DNA from: Methyloversatilis sp.
GTDB lineage: Bacteria; Pseudomonadota; Gammaproteobacteria; Burkholderiales; Rhodocyclaceae
Assembly: GCA_016791045.1 (NCBI GenBank)
Contig: JAEUNO010000005.1
Coordinates: 1-64,000 of the forward strand
Direction: 5' to 3'
Length of the DNA: 64,000 nucleotides
The notes under the pieces were generated by a model. It did not search any database and had not been told where the DNA came from. It worked only from the letters and a program-made list of their open reading frames with translations. Both the position numbers and the translations under genes were made by a program. Shown piece by piece: positions 55,314 through 64,000 of this stretch (within the stretch, counting starts at the first letter, position 1; every line of letters begins with the position of its first letter).

Positions 55314-56694
55314 GGCGACCTTTCAGCAACCGTTCGAGCAGCGTCAGCGGTTCGATCGTATCGATCAGGTGGATGCGGCTGCCGACGCCGCTCGCATCCA
55401 GTCCGCCGTTGCGGTGCTGCGCCAGCCAGGCATCGATGCGCGCGAGATAGCCTTCGACCGCCGCGCTGCCGGCGAGCGGCATCAGCGTGATCAATTGCGA
55501 GCCGGTGTCGCTGCGCACCAGCCAGACCACGTCGAGCGAGCGCTGGATGCGGCTGATCTGCAGCGCCAGATCGTCTTCCGGCGCAGCGGCCGGAAAATCG
55601 AGCGTGACCAGCGCGCTGGCCACGCCGGATTCGACCCGTACGCGCCACATGCGCGCCAGTTCGAAGGCGAAGTCGGGCGGGCAGTCCGGGTGTACCGCGC
55701 GGATCGGTGCCGCCAGTTCGCTTGCCGACAGGCCGTCGGCGTAGTAACCGAGCAGCAGATTGAGCATCTGCAGCGTTTCGTCATGGAGCGCGAAGAACGG
55801 CATGCCGTCGACCACCAGCAGCGCGCGCATGTCGCCGCTCATGTCGGTCAGCGGCGCCACGACCAGGTAGCGCGAGCCGCTCAGGGCGCGTTCGCCGTCG
55901 AGCGCGATGTGGGCCAGGCGGCGCCGTTCGCAGGCATAGCCGACCAGCGGATCCGCCATGTCGATGTCGAACTGCGCACCCAGATGAACCGGCGCGGCGC
56001 CGACCGCATGGCCATCCTGATCGATCTGCAGCAGCGCCGCGCGCTCGATCTGGCAGTACTGCGACACCAGACGCAGCAGTTCGGCCGCACCGGGCAGCGA
56101 GGTCCCCTCGGCGGCCGGCGCCGACGCCAGACCGCGCAGACTGACCAGCGCATCGCGCATCGACACCGGGCGCGAAATGAGGTCCTGCTCCAGCCGGTCA
56201 TGCGACAGGCGCAGCAGATAGTGCTGGTGCGTCAGGTATTCGAGCCGCTGTTCGAGATAGGCCTGCACGCTTTCGGCGCGTCGCACGCGGCCGCGCCACA
56301 GCGACGAAAACTCGCCGCTGATCATCACCGTGATCAGCCAGCCGAGGAAATACAGTTTGGGCAGTTCGCCCAGCGCCACGCCCAGCTCGCCGAACACGAA
56401 CCAGGCGCCGAACACGATGGCGCTGCCGACCAGACCCGGGAGCGGTCCGTAGCGCAGCGCCACCAGCACCGGGCCCAGCCACACCCAGGCGAACTGCGAG
56501 CGCAGGAAGAAGGGATCGAGCGGATTCAGCCAGAACGCCAGTGCCAGTGCCAGCACCGGCAGCACCAGGGTTTCCGTCAGCGCCGATGCACCGGCGCCGG
56601 AGCCGGTCGGCGTGAAGCGGTCGATGATGCGCCGGAGCAGCGGCTCATCGACGCGGCGGATGACCGGCTTCTCGCCGGGCGCGCGCGGATTCAT
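55303..56694 (-). CDS. pelD: c-di-GMP receptor PelD
   Basis: A 463-residue protein: membrane helices at about 45-140, a GAF domain (about 190-320) and a degenerate GGDEF-like domain with the c-di-GMP inhibitory-site motif RxxD (RSLD, near 390) and a downstream Arg, as in P. aeruginosa PelD. Binding of c-di-GMP activates Pel synthesis. Starts at the base after the pelC stop. Confidence 0.94.
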   Translation of the reverse strand: MNPRAPGEKPVIRRVDEPLLRRIIDRFTPTGSGAGASALTETLVLPVLALALAFWLNPLDPFFLRSQFAWVWLGPVLVALRYGPLPGLVGSAIVFGAWFVFGELGVALGELPKLYFLGWLITVMISGEFSSLWRGRVRRAESVQAYLEQRLEYLTHQHYLLRLSHDRLEQDLISRPVSMRDALVSLRGLASAPAAEGTSLPGAAELLRLVSQYCQIERAALLQIDQDGHAVGAAPVHLGAQFDIDMADPLVGYACERRRLAHIALDGERALSGSRYLVVAPLTDMSGDMRALLVVDGMPFFALHDETLQMLNLLLGYYADGLSASELAAPIRAVHPDCPPDFAFELARMWRVRVESGVASALVTLDFPAAAPEDDLALQISRIQRSLDVVWLVRSDTGSQLITLMPLAGSAAVEGYLARIDAWLAQHRNGGLDASGVGSRIHLIDTIEPLTLLERLLKGRHGR

Positions 56695-57222
56695 TTACTT
56701 CAGGGCCGGCACGAGCAGCGACTTGATCAGTTCCTGCGCCACGCCGGACAGCGATTCGCGGCTCCAGCCGCTCTTGCCGCCGACGCCGCTCCACACCACC
56801 TTGCCGCCGTCGATCTCGACGATCTGCAGCGCCACGCCCACCGCCGGTTCGCCATCGACGCCGACCTTGTAGCGCCACTCGTCGACGGTGCCGGTGACCG
56901 CATAGCGCGCGCCCTGCTCCTTCGCCCAGTCCATCGCCTTGTCGGCGTCCTTCGGCTTGCCCGATTCGAACAGGTTGTCGTTCTGCAGGCTGACCGGGTA
57001 GCGCTTCAGGTTGGCCACGCCGAGCGAACGCAGCAGGCCTTCGGTGACGCTTTCGGCGCGCTGGCCGGCGAACGGCGTTTCGGTCGCGTTGGCGAACGGC
57101 AGCACCACCCAGGCGGCGTTCTTGTCGGCGCCGGAAGGCGGCGAGTGGTCGATGACGGCGCAACCGCCGAGCAGCGTGACGACGGCCAGCAGGCCCAGAG
57201 TGCGGTGGATCAGGCGGGTCAT
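56695..57222 (-). CDS. pelC: Outer membrane lipoprotein PelC
   Basis: A 175-residue lipoprotein from ATG 57222 (GGGAGA upstream), signal with lipobox LLGGC (Cys21). The core (NAAWVVLPFANATETPFAGQRAESVTEGLL) is the PelC fold, which forms a 12-subunit ring under the PelB pore and funnels cationic Pel. The longer frame to 57312 precedes the signal and is not used. Confidence 0.92.
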   Translation of the reverse strand: MTRLIHRTLGLLAVVTLLGGCAVIDHSPPSGADKNAAWVVLPFANATETPFAGQRAESVTEGLLRSLGVANLKRYPVSLQNDNLFESGKPKDADKAMDWAKEQGARYAVTGTVDEWRYKVGVDGEPAVGVALQIVEIDGGKVVWSGVGGKSGWSRESLSGVAQELIKSLLVPALK

Positions 57223-57253
57223 GGTGTATCTCCCTGTTCTAGAAAGGCGGCCA

Positions 57254-60200
57254 TCAGAAGAACAGCCGGTAGTGAAGCGCAAATTCGGTGGTACGCGCGA
57301 ACAGCCCGCCACCGCCCTTGTTCTGTCGCCAGGACAGCGAAAAATGATCGGTGCCGAGCACGCTGCCGGCCAGCCCGAGCGCCACGTCGTAACCGGCGCC
57401 CGACACGCTGTTGTTGAGCACGCCGATCGAGCCGAAGGGACGCAGCGCCTTCGTGTAGTCGCGCACCAGCCGTACGTTGTGGGTCAGTCGCACGCCATGC
57501 AGGTTGAAACTTTGCGGCCGCAGCGCGGTGGCGTCGGACGCGCTGGCGAAGAACAGCCGGTTCTTGATGTCTACGGCACGCGCATCGGCAAGATCAATGT
57601 CGGACGGATTGAAGCGGTAACCCGCCACATACGCGCTGACTTCGAGATCGGGCAGTTCGGTACGGATCGAGTGCACATATTCCGCCTGCCACAGCCGGCC
57701 GCGGCCGATGTCGAGATCGTTCTGCGCCTGATAGCGGTAGCGCGACAGCTGCAGGCCGACGCGGTCGTAGCGCGACACCCGGTAGGTGCCGCGCAGTTCG
57801 ACCTGATCGCGCATGCCGGCGACGCGCAGACCGAGGTTCTCGGTGGCCGGCATGTTCAGGCCGATGCCCAGCGATCCGGACAGGCGACGGTCGATGCGCT
57901 GTTCGCGCTCGATGGCGAACGGATGAATCGTTTCGAAGCCGTCGCGCTGGCCGACGGTGATGCGGGTCACGCCGTCGTCGTGCGCCCAGGCCAGCCGGCC
58001 GAGCAGGTATTCGCGTTCATCGGGTACCGCCGAGTAGTCGACGTTGTCGCCGCGGCCGCGCGTGATCGAGCCGAATTCGACGCTGAAGCGCAGGTCGGGC
58101 GCGACACCGATGTCGAGTGTGGCCGACTGCTGGCGTTCGTCGATGCCGGCCAGTTCGCGCTGGGCGATGTCGAGGTCGAAGCGGTCCGAGTAATCGAGCA
58201 GCGCATCGCTCAGCTGCAGGTGCAGCGGCGCGTCGTCGCGCTGCGCGTCCATCGTTTCGAAGGCGGCTGTCTGGGCACGCCGCACATCGCCGACCAGACG
58301 CGCGCTGTTGACGCGGTCGTAGCGCGGCAGGCGTTCGTCCCACTGCTCGAGCAGCGCGCCCACCGCTGCGACGTCGCCCTGACCGAGCGCGGCGGTGATG
58401 TCGGCCCACAGCGGGCGGTTCAGCGCGCGACCGTACTGGTGCCACAGAAAGCCGCGCACCGCCTCGTACTCGCCGTGATCGATGAACCATGAAAGCGCCA
58501 GTTCCTTCGCCGCCGGCAGCCATTCGCCGTCGGGCGCGCGGTCGAGCCGCAGCACTTCGCGCAGCAGCGCATGCGATGCGTCGCCCGGTTGCTGCGCACG
58601 CGCGAGCCGCACACGCGCCAGCCGCTGCAGCTGCGCGATATCGTCGGCGGCGAGTACCCGCAGCTTCGGCCGCTCGGCGCGCCAAAGTTGCTCGCGCAGC
58701 CGCCAGGCGCGCTCGGTTTCCTGATTCTGTTCCAGCGCGTCGGCGACATTCATCATCCACAGGAAGTCGCCGCGCTGCGCACCGACGCGCGGCAGCAGAT
58801 AACGTTCGAGCGCAGTCTGCGGGCGCGACAGCGCCTGCCAGGACGCCGCCAGCGCGTCATGCAGCAAGGGTTCGCGCGACCATGACTGTTCGTGGCGCGC
58901 CAGCAGTTCGCGCAGCGCCAGCGTGTCGTTGCCGTCGATGAACAGCCACAGCAGCGCGGAGCGCACCTCGACCGAGCCCGGTTCGATGGCCAGCGCGGCG
59001 CTGAAGTCGTCCAGCGCCTGCGCCTTGCGGCCGGCCGCCTGATGCCAGCGTGCGCGGATCTGCAGGAACAGCGGAAGCTGTTCGGCATCGCGCCGCTGGG
59101 CGTCCGACAGCTCGCCGATGATGCGGCCGATGTCCTGCGGCCGACCGGTGAATACATAAAGATCCAGCGTGCGCATCAGCCACACGCGATCGCCATGGAG
59201 GCGCCAGCCGCGCTCGGCTTCGCGCGCTGCCTGCAGTGGTGCGACGTCCAGCAGCAGTTCGACCAGATCCTGCAGTTCGGACACCTCGGCATCGTCGAAG
59301 CGCGTGATGCGGGCCAGCGCGTCGCGCGCGCGGTCGTCGTCCTGCAGCAGCTGGGCCAGCGACGCATAGAGCCGCCAGTACTCGCGATCGGCATCGGTGG
59401 CCGCCGGGCGGACCGCTTCGAGCGCCGCCATCGCTTCATCGAAGCGGTTGCGCGCAATCAGCAGCGCCGCGCGGCGCGACGTGCGGCGCACATCCGGTGT
59501 GGCGGTGGCATCGATGCGCGCCAGCGTGGCCAGTGCGAGCTCGATGTCGGCTGCGCGTTCGGCCAGATCGGCCAGCGCCACCAGCACCGGCTGCGGCGGG
59601 TTCACCCCGCCCAGGCCCTGCAGGAATTCGATACCCTCGCGCGGTTTGCCGAGCCGTTCATAGGTCGCGATGATGGCGGTCAGCAGGCGGCTGTCGCCGG
59701 GCTGCCGTGCGATGCGGTGACGCAGGCCGGCCAGCAGGGCTTCGTCGTCGAGCAGGCCGGGGGCCAGCCGCAGCACAGCGTCCCACGCGTCCTCGCGGCC
59801 GGTGCGCCGGGCAATGACCAGCCACTGGTCGAGACCTTCCTGCGGCTTGCCGGCCCACTCCGACGACGTGGCCAGACGCTCGCGCCAGACCAGGCTGTCG
59901 GGCGCCTGGCGCACCGCCGATGCGGCGACGCGCTGCGCGTCGTCGAGCTGACGGTTGCCGAGGAAGGCCTCGAACCCGAGCGTGTAGATGCGGTCATCGA
60001 ACGGCAGATCGGGCACGCCATTCGTCGCCACCCGCCAGGGCTGCGCATCGAAGCCGGACTGCGCCAGCAGCGTGCGGCGCCACTGCTGCTGCAGCGACAG
60101 CTTCAGCATGGCGCGCGCAAAGCGCGCCGCCGCGTCGGGACGGTTGGCGGCGCGCGCCAGCGTGACCAGGTAGTACAGCACTTCGGTGTCGCCCGACAGT

Positions 60201-60967
60201 TCGCCCAGCTCGCGTTCGGCCGTTTCGAGCGCCAGCGCCAGCAGGTTGCCCGACTGCAGGATGCGGATGGCCTGCAGATAGAGCTGGCGACGCGTTGCGG
60301 CATCCGGTTCGGCGGCACGCAGCAGCAGCAGGATCTTCGCGGCGCTCTGGTACTCGCCGTGGCCGAGCAGTTCCTTCGCCGCCTCGCGATAGATGCGTGG
60401 GTCGGGCCGCACACCTTCGCGCGTGAAGCCCGACAGCAGTTCCAGCGCCAGCACCGCCTGCCCCCAGGACAGCGCGCGTTCGACCAGCGCCATGCGGTTC
60501 TGGTCGGTCAGGCCATCGATCAGCACGGTGCGGCGCAATTTCTCGGGCAGGGCCGCCTCGAGTTCGGCGCGCCGCGCAGAACCGGGCAGGCTGGCCAGCA
60601 GCTCGCTTTCGAACACCGTCCATTCGACCCAGCGCGCCTCGGTGCCTGCGGCACCGGCTGGCGAGCCGGACAGCAGCGGCGCCAGCGCGAGGCGCGCACC
60701 GTCGTAGTCGCGCCGCGCCAGCGCCTGTCGCACAAGCGCCAGACGCAGTTCGGGATTGTCCGGATCGGTGCGCAGCAGATTGCGCAGATAGGCGATGGTC
60801 AGCGTGTCGCCACGGGTCGCGTTCAGCGTGAATTGCACCAGTTCGCGATACGGATAGAGCACCACCAGCAGCAGCGCCACCAGCAGCGCAATGCCCAGCA
60901 GCACGTGCGGCGCGACCAGCCGCGGCCGCTCAAGCGAGGCGGCAGCGTAACTCGATCGTCGCAGCAT
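57254..60967 (-). CDS. pelB: Outer membrane export protein PelB
   Basis: A 1237-residue protein: N-terminal cytoplasmic tail and membrane helix (about 20-45), a long periplasmic TPR scaffold (about 60-880) and a C-terminal 16-strand beta-barrel (about 910-1237, ending with the aromatic-terminated FALHYRLFF). It exports Pel through the outer membrane and docks PelA. Size is close to the P. aeruginosa protein (about 1190). Its start overlaps the pelA end by 38 bases. Confidence 0.94.
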   Translation of the reverse strand: MLRRSSYAAASLERPRLVAPHVLLGIALLVALLLVVLYPYRELVQFTLNATRGDTLTIAYLRNLLRTDPDNPELRLALVRQALARRDYDGARLALAPLLSGSPAGAAGTEARWVEWTVFESELLASLPGSARRAELEAALPEKLRRTVLIDGLTDQNRMALVERALSWGQAVLALELLSGFTREGVRPDPRIYREAAKELLGHGEYQSAAKILLLLRAAEPDAATRRQLYLQAIRILQSGNLLALALETAERELGELSGDTEVLYYLVTLARAANRPDAAARFARAMLKLSLQQQWRRTLLAQSGFDAQPWRVATNGVPDLPFDDRIYTLGFEAFLGNRQLDDAQRVAASAVRQAPDSLVWRERLATSSEWAGKPQEGLDQWLVIARRTGREDAWDAVLRLAPGLLDDEALLAGLRHRIARQPGDSRLLTAIIATYERLGKPREGIEFLQGLGGVNPPQPVLVALADLAERAADIELALATLARIDATATPDVRRTSRRAALLIARNRFDEAMAALEAVRPAATDADREYWRLYASLAQLLQDDDRARDALARITRFDDAEVSELQDLVELLLDVAPLQAAREAERGWRLHGDRVWLMRTLDLYVFTGRPQDIGRIIGELSDAQRRDAEQLPLFLQIRARWHQAAGRKAQALDDFSAALAIEPGSVEVRSALLWLFIDGNDTLALRELLARHEQSWSREPLLHDALAASWQALSRPQTALERYLLPRVGAQRGDFLWMMNVADALEQNQETERAWRLREQLWRAERPKLRVLAADDIAQLQRLARVRLARAQQPGDASHALLREVLRLDRAPDGEWLPAAKELALSWFIDHGEYEAVRGFLWHQYGRALNRPLWADITAALGQGDVAAVGALLEQWDERLPRYDRVNSARLVGDVRRAQTAAFETMDAQRDDAPLHLQLSDALLDYSDRFDLDIAQRELAGIDERQQSATLDIGVAPDLRFSVEFGSITRGRGDNVDYSAVPDEREYLLGRLAWAHDDGVTRITVGQRDGFETIHPFAIEREQRIDRRLSGSLGIGLNMPATENLGLRVAGMRDQVELRGTYRVSRYDRVGLQLSRYRYQAQNDLDIGRGRLWQAEYVHSIRTELPDLEVSAYVAGYRFNPSDIDLADARAVDIKNRLFFASASDATALRPQSFNLHGVRLTHNVRLVRDYTKALRPFGSIGVLNNSVSGAGYDVALGLAGSVLGTDHFSLSWRQNKGGGGLFARTTEFALHYRLFF

Positions 60968-63737
60968 GCGCGGTCAGCCTGAAGTGTGAAAGTCCAGCGT
61001 CGCGACGGTAGGGCTTGAGCGCCTTGCCGTCCGCACTGGCGGTGCATCGATCGATGTTCGCGAGCGCGAACTCGAGCGGCACATGAGCCCGCAGGTCCAG
61101 CACCAGCCGGTCTGCATCGCGCGTCATCGCGGCGATGCGGCCGTTGCTGCTCGACAGCGCGGGCGCCGCCGGCACCGTCGGCTGCAGGCCGAAGCTCGCC
61201 TGATCGGCGGCCAGATGCAGATAGCGGCCTTCCGGTCCGACGTTGAAGCCGGCCACGCCGGACGCTGCGGCGAGATCCGGATAACCGAGTTCGGCGGGCA
61301 GGCGCAGCGTGCGCAGATGCGGCGCATTGCGCACCAGGTAGCGCTGCCCGTCCAGCGAGCGCGCCAGCACCAGGTCGTTGAAGTTCATCGCGATGCGCAC
61401 GTACTCGCTCGGAAACACCGGGTGGACGTCATGCGCCAGCGCATGGCGATACACCTTGTGCAGCGCGTCGAGCGCCGCCCGCTTGCTGGCCGAATACGTG
61501 TGGTAGTAGATGTTGATCGGCTTCAGGCGGCGCGGTGCCCCCGTGTAGTCGAAGGTTTCGATGACACGCTCGAAGCCGTAGAACGGGCCGGTCCACAAGT
61601 TCGTGTAGACGTTCTCGTTCATGATCGGCGCATACACATGGAAGCGCCGCCCCTGCCAGGCGCCCAGCGCGGACACCGCGGCCAGGCTGGCGTAGTTGCG
61701 GGTGGCCACCGTGAAGCCGCCGTTCATCTGCAGCATGCCGGCGTCGACGACGATATCCAGCGCAGCTTCGGTCGGCGACGCATCGCCGGTCCACAACATC
61801 AGCCCGACCGGTTTGCCGGGCGGTGCCAGACGGCTGCGGATGTATTCGCTCGATCCCAGAATCTCGCGCTGCAGGCTGGGGACATAGCCCTTTGGCGCCA
61901 GTGAATAGCCCTGCAGCGACTCGCGCACTTCACCGCGCTCGACGCTGTCCCAGAAAAACGGATGCGTATAGCTGTGCGACGCGATCTCGACGTGCGGCAG
62001 CGCGAACATGCGACGCGCCACGTCTTCCATCAGCGGCGACTCTTTCGGATACGCGCCCTGCGGGCTGGTTTCGACCTCGATGACCGACATCGCATGCGGC
62101 ACCGGGTAGCGCTTGAGCACATCGTCGAGCAGCACTTCCGCGGCCAGACGGCGGCCCGGCATTTCGGCGCGCGACGGAAAGCCGTCGCCATCGATGTGGG
62201 CGAAGAACATGCGGCGTCCGGCGGCCGTCGTGGTGTCGGCGACCGGCAGTGCAGGCAGCGCCAGCGCCTGACGGATGAAGGCGAAGGGTTCGACGATCCA
62301 GCGCGACTGTTCGTCCTCGCCCGGAAGTACGCGCACCACGAAAGGATTCAGCACGTAGCCGCCCCATCCGGTGAGGGCGGCCGCGTCGTAGTGCGTACCG
62401 TTCGCATCCGACAGGCGCAGCAGCGTCCGTGCGCCGGGCGCCGACACCCGTATCGGCTCGACGCCCCGTCGCTCCGGAAGCGCCGGCGACTCGTAGCCGA
62501 TCAGCGCATCGGCACTGACGACCTTCAGCGCACCTTTCGGTGGGGCCGCGTCGTCGAGCCCTGCGGCGCGAACGAAGCTGCCCGCCGGCTGGAACCCGAA
62601 ACTGCCGAATACGGCCACGCGCGTTCCGTCGGCGATGCGCGCAGCCAGCCAGTTCTGCAGCGCGCCGGTGCGATCCGGCGACACATAGCCGTCGAACCAG
62701 GCGACGACGCCGGCGTAGTCGCCGGCGGATACCCGATCCGGCAGACTGCCATTGACGTCGACATACTCCGCCACGTAACCCATGTGATTGACCGGCATTT
62801 CGGCGTAGCGGTGTGCGTTCGACGCATTGATGCGGGTCGATTCACGGGCGTTGTAGAGGAACATCACCTTGCGCGGCAGCACTTCGATCAGGCCGACGCC
62901 GGTTGTTTCGAGCGCGGCATCGGTGACGTAGGGCACGATGCCGTGCGACAGGATGCGTTGGGCCGTCGCGCGCGCCAGCGCGCGGTCGGTCGGCGCCACA
63001 TAGTCGATCGCCAGCACCGTGGCGCCGTACTGGTCGCGGGCAGCGACCAGCTGGCCCAGCAGCCAGTCGCGATCCGCCTGCGACACCTCGACATAGCGTT
63101 TCTTCTTCGCGTCCCAGCCGCGATAGAGGGATTCGGCCGCCACGGCAAACACCTCGCCCCGCAGCGCGGGCAGCAGTTCGAAGCCGCGGTTCATGATGAG
63201 GCGGATGCCCGGAAAGCGCGTGCGCATCAGGCGGATCACCGCCACCAGACCGGCCTGCTGCGCCGCCACGTCTGCGTTCTTCACCAGGTGGTAGGAATCG
63301 AGCGTATCGAGAAAAAAGCCGCGGTAGCCGCGTGACCACAGCGGTGCGATGACCTGTTCGGCGAAGAAAGCCGGCCAGTCCGGCTGCGCCTGATCGATCA
63401 CGATGGACTGCCAGTCGGTATTGCTGCCGATGCGCCACGACGCCGGGATGCGCGAGGCGTAGCCGCGCGAAGGATGCACTTCGCCGACGCTGACATAGGC
63501 GAACAGTTCGCTGCCGGCACCTTCAGCCTTGCCGGCACGGTAGGCGACCGGGTCGAAACCGTGGTCAGGCTCGACCACGGCAATGTCGAACGCCTTCAGC
63601 GAAGCCAGCGGCGCCTGCTTGCCATAGTGCAACGCGATGGAAGGCAGGTCGGCCGCGCGCGCCGCAGCCATGCACGCAACGCCTGAAGCGACCAGACACA
63701 GCAGAAAGTACAGAACACCTCGCAACCCCCGGATCAT
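60930..63737 (-). CDS. pelA: Pel deacetylase/hydrolase PelA
   Basis: A 935-residue periplasmic protein from ATG 63737, chosen because it starts a signal peptide (MIRGLRGVLYFLLCLVASG); the frame from 63803 has a 22-residue cysteine-rich leader instead. N-terminal GH-like hydrolase domain (about 30-270, LDTLDSYHL), a Rossmann-like middle region and a polysaccharide deacetylase domain (HIDGDGFPSRAEMPG, then HSYTHPFFWDS) that deacetylates Pel. First gene of the operon. Confidence 0.93.
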   Translation of the reverse strand: MIRGLRGVLYFLLCLVASGVACMAAARAADLPSIALHYGKQAPLASLKAFDIAVVEPDHGFDPVAYRAGKAEGAGSELFAYVSVGEVHPSRGYASRIPASWRIGSNTDWQSIVIDQAQPDWPAFFAEQVIAPLWSRGYRGFFLDTLDSYHLVKNADVAAQQAGLVAVIRLMRTRFPGIRLIMNRGFELLPALRGEVFAVAAESLYRGWDAKKKRYVEVSQADRDWLLGQLVAARDQYGATVLAIDYVAPTDRALARATAQRILSHGIVPYVTDAALETTGVGLIEVLPRKVMFLYNARESTRINASNAHRYAEMPVNHMGYVAEYVDVNGSLPDRVSAGDYAGVVAWFDGYVSPDRTGALQNWLAARIADGTRVAVFGSFGFQPAGSFVRAAGLDDAAPPKGALKVVSADALIGYESPALPERRGVEPIRVSAPGARTLLRLSDANGTHYDAAALTGWGGYVLNPFVVRVLPGEDEQSRWIVEPFAFIRQALALPALPVADTTTAAGRRMFFAHIDGDGFPSRAEMPGRRLAAEVLLDDVLKRYPVPHAMSVIEVETSPQGAYPKESPLMEDVARRMFALPHVEIASHSYTHPFFWDSVERGEVRESLQGYSLAPKGYVPSLQREILGSSEYIRSRLAPPGKPVGLMLWTGDASPTEAALDIVVDAGMLQMNGGFTVATRNYASLAAVSALGAWQGRRFHVYAPIMNENVYTNLWTGPFYGFERVIETFDYTGAPRRLKPINIYYHTYSASKRAALDALHKVYRHALAHDVHPVFPSEYVRIAMNFNDLVLARSLDGQRYLVRNAPHLRTLRLPAELGYPDLAAASGVAGFNVGPEGRYLHLAADQASFGLQPTVPAAPALSSSNGRIAAMTRDADRLVLDLRAHVPLEFALANIDRCTASADGKALKPYRRDAGLSHFRLTAHAATIELRCRLA

Positions 63738-64000
63738 CGGGGTACGCGGCGTGACGCACACATCGCTTGCGCGTGCGCAATGCCAGTCGGCTCGAGCGGA
63801 CATGCTCCGGACAGGTTCGTGGTTGGAATCCGGATTAACGACGGCCTCGCGGGAACCTTTAGCTTTGCGGGCAGGCCGGGGGAAATGCCCGGAAGAACAA
63901 TGGTCCCGCGCGATGCGACGCGTGGTTCGCCGCTTCGCGGCAGGCCCGACGCGACCTCAGCCCGGTATCCAGTCCGGCGAGGGCAGCGCGTGGAAGGCCT
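63738..64000. promoter_or_regulatory. Upstream region of the pel operon
   Basis: This region to the window's edge holds no gene. It should contain the pel promoter (read leftward). Its minus strand contains GCAAAGC near 63860, but I could not assemble a complete riboswitch around it, and no -10/-35 pair stands out. Confidence 0.45.

Noticed and set aside
63800-63900. GCAAAGC box on the minus strand, resembling part of a c-di-GMP-I riboswitch upstream of pelA
   Set aside because: Only one short element matches. I could not find the partner helices or the second conserved loop, so a covariance-model search would be needed; a hit there would support it.

Overview
This is a GC-rich chromosomal window from a betaproteobacterium. 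The complete ccmABCDEFGHI cluster, a seven-gene pel operon, an exosortase cassette, an H-NOX sensor pair and codon use together suggest Rhodocyclales or a relative such as Methyloversatilis. The genus is an inference and was not tested by any search. Two parts differ sharply: positions 1 to about 15,855 are accessory DNA, and 16,075 to 64,000 is ordinary, densely packed backbone.

Accessory part. The left edge holds the 3' end of a pRiA4b ORF-3-like gene. It runs into an N-terminally truncated csb1 (Cas7 of type I-G, formerly I-U), an intact csb2 (Cas5-Cas6 type), an AT-rich leader and a CRISPR array of seven repeats. From 3.4 to 4.8 kb there is AT-rich DNA with small unassigned genes. From 9,872 down to 4,852, five leftward genes form a probable operon: a Lon-like AAA+ ATPase without a protease domain, a small zinc protein of a phage-associated family, a calcineurin-like phosphoesterase, a winged-helix protein with a PD-(D/E)xK-like motif, and a second, larger protein with the same zinc-family signature. 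Upstream of the operon lies an intergenic region with a phased 11-bp iteron array. Next come three overlapping leftward genes that look like the gamma-mobile-trio (gmtY, gmtZ, gmtX): two tyrosine recombinases, of 488 and 1137 residues, and a small accessory protein, a layout reminiscent of Tn554. The right end of this element lies inside a tRNA-Ser(UGA) gene, which is cut in its T-loop. I read the whole as a trio-type mobile island carrying a candidate, undescribed defence operon. That function is inference.

Backbone, in order: a BI-1/YccA membrane protein facing rlmD across a perfect 17-bp hairpin; an L16 arginine hydroxylase-like gene; a small lipoprotein; the cytochrome c maturation genes ccmA to ccmI (leftward); a HAMP kinase with a sigma-54 activator and a NarX/NarL-type pair; a HAD phosphatase; 109-bp REP-like tandem repeats that run into the end of rarA; lolA and ftsK; a Crp/Fnr regulator and trxB; an Smr protein and glnB/glnK; H-NOX with its hybrid kinase; a three-gene cassette of VPLPAW-tailed protein, exosortase and membrane partner; nadE, orn, an M48 protease, phhB and rsgA; a transglutaminase-fold protein that appears to lack its catalytic cysteine; and the complete pelABCDEFG operon for c-di-GMP-controlled Pel exopolysaccharide.

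The backbone genes therefore combine cytochrome maturation, redox and NO sensing, two-component signalling and biofilm or surface-protein export. The leftmost quarter is a mobile island carrying defence-type genes.
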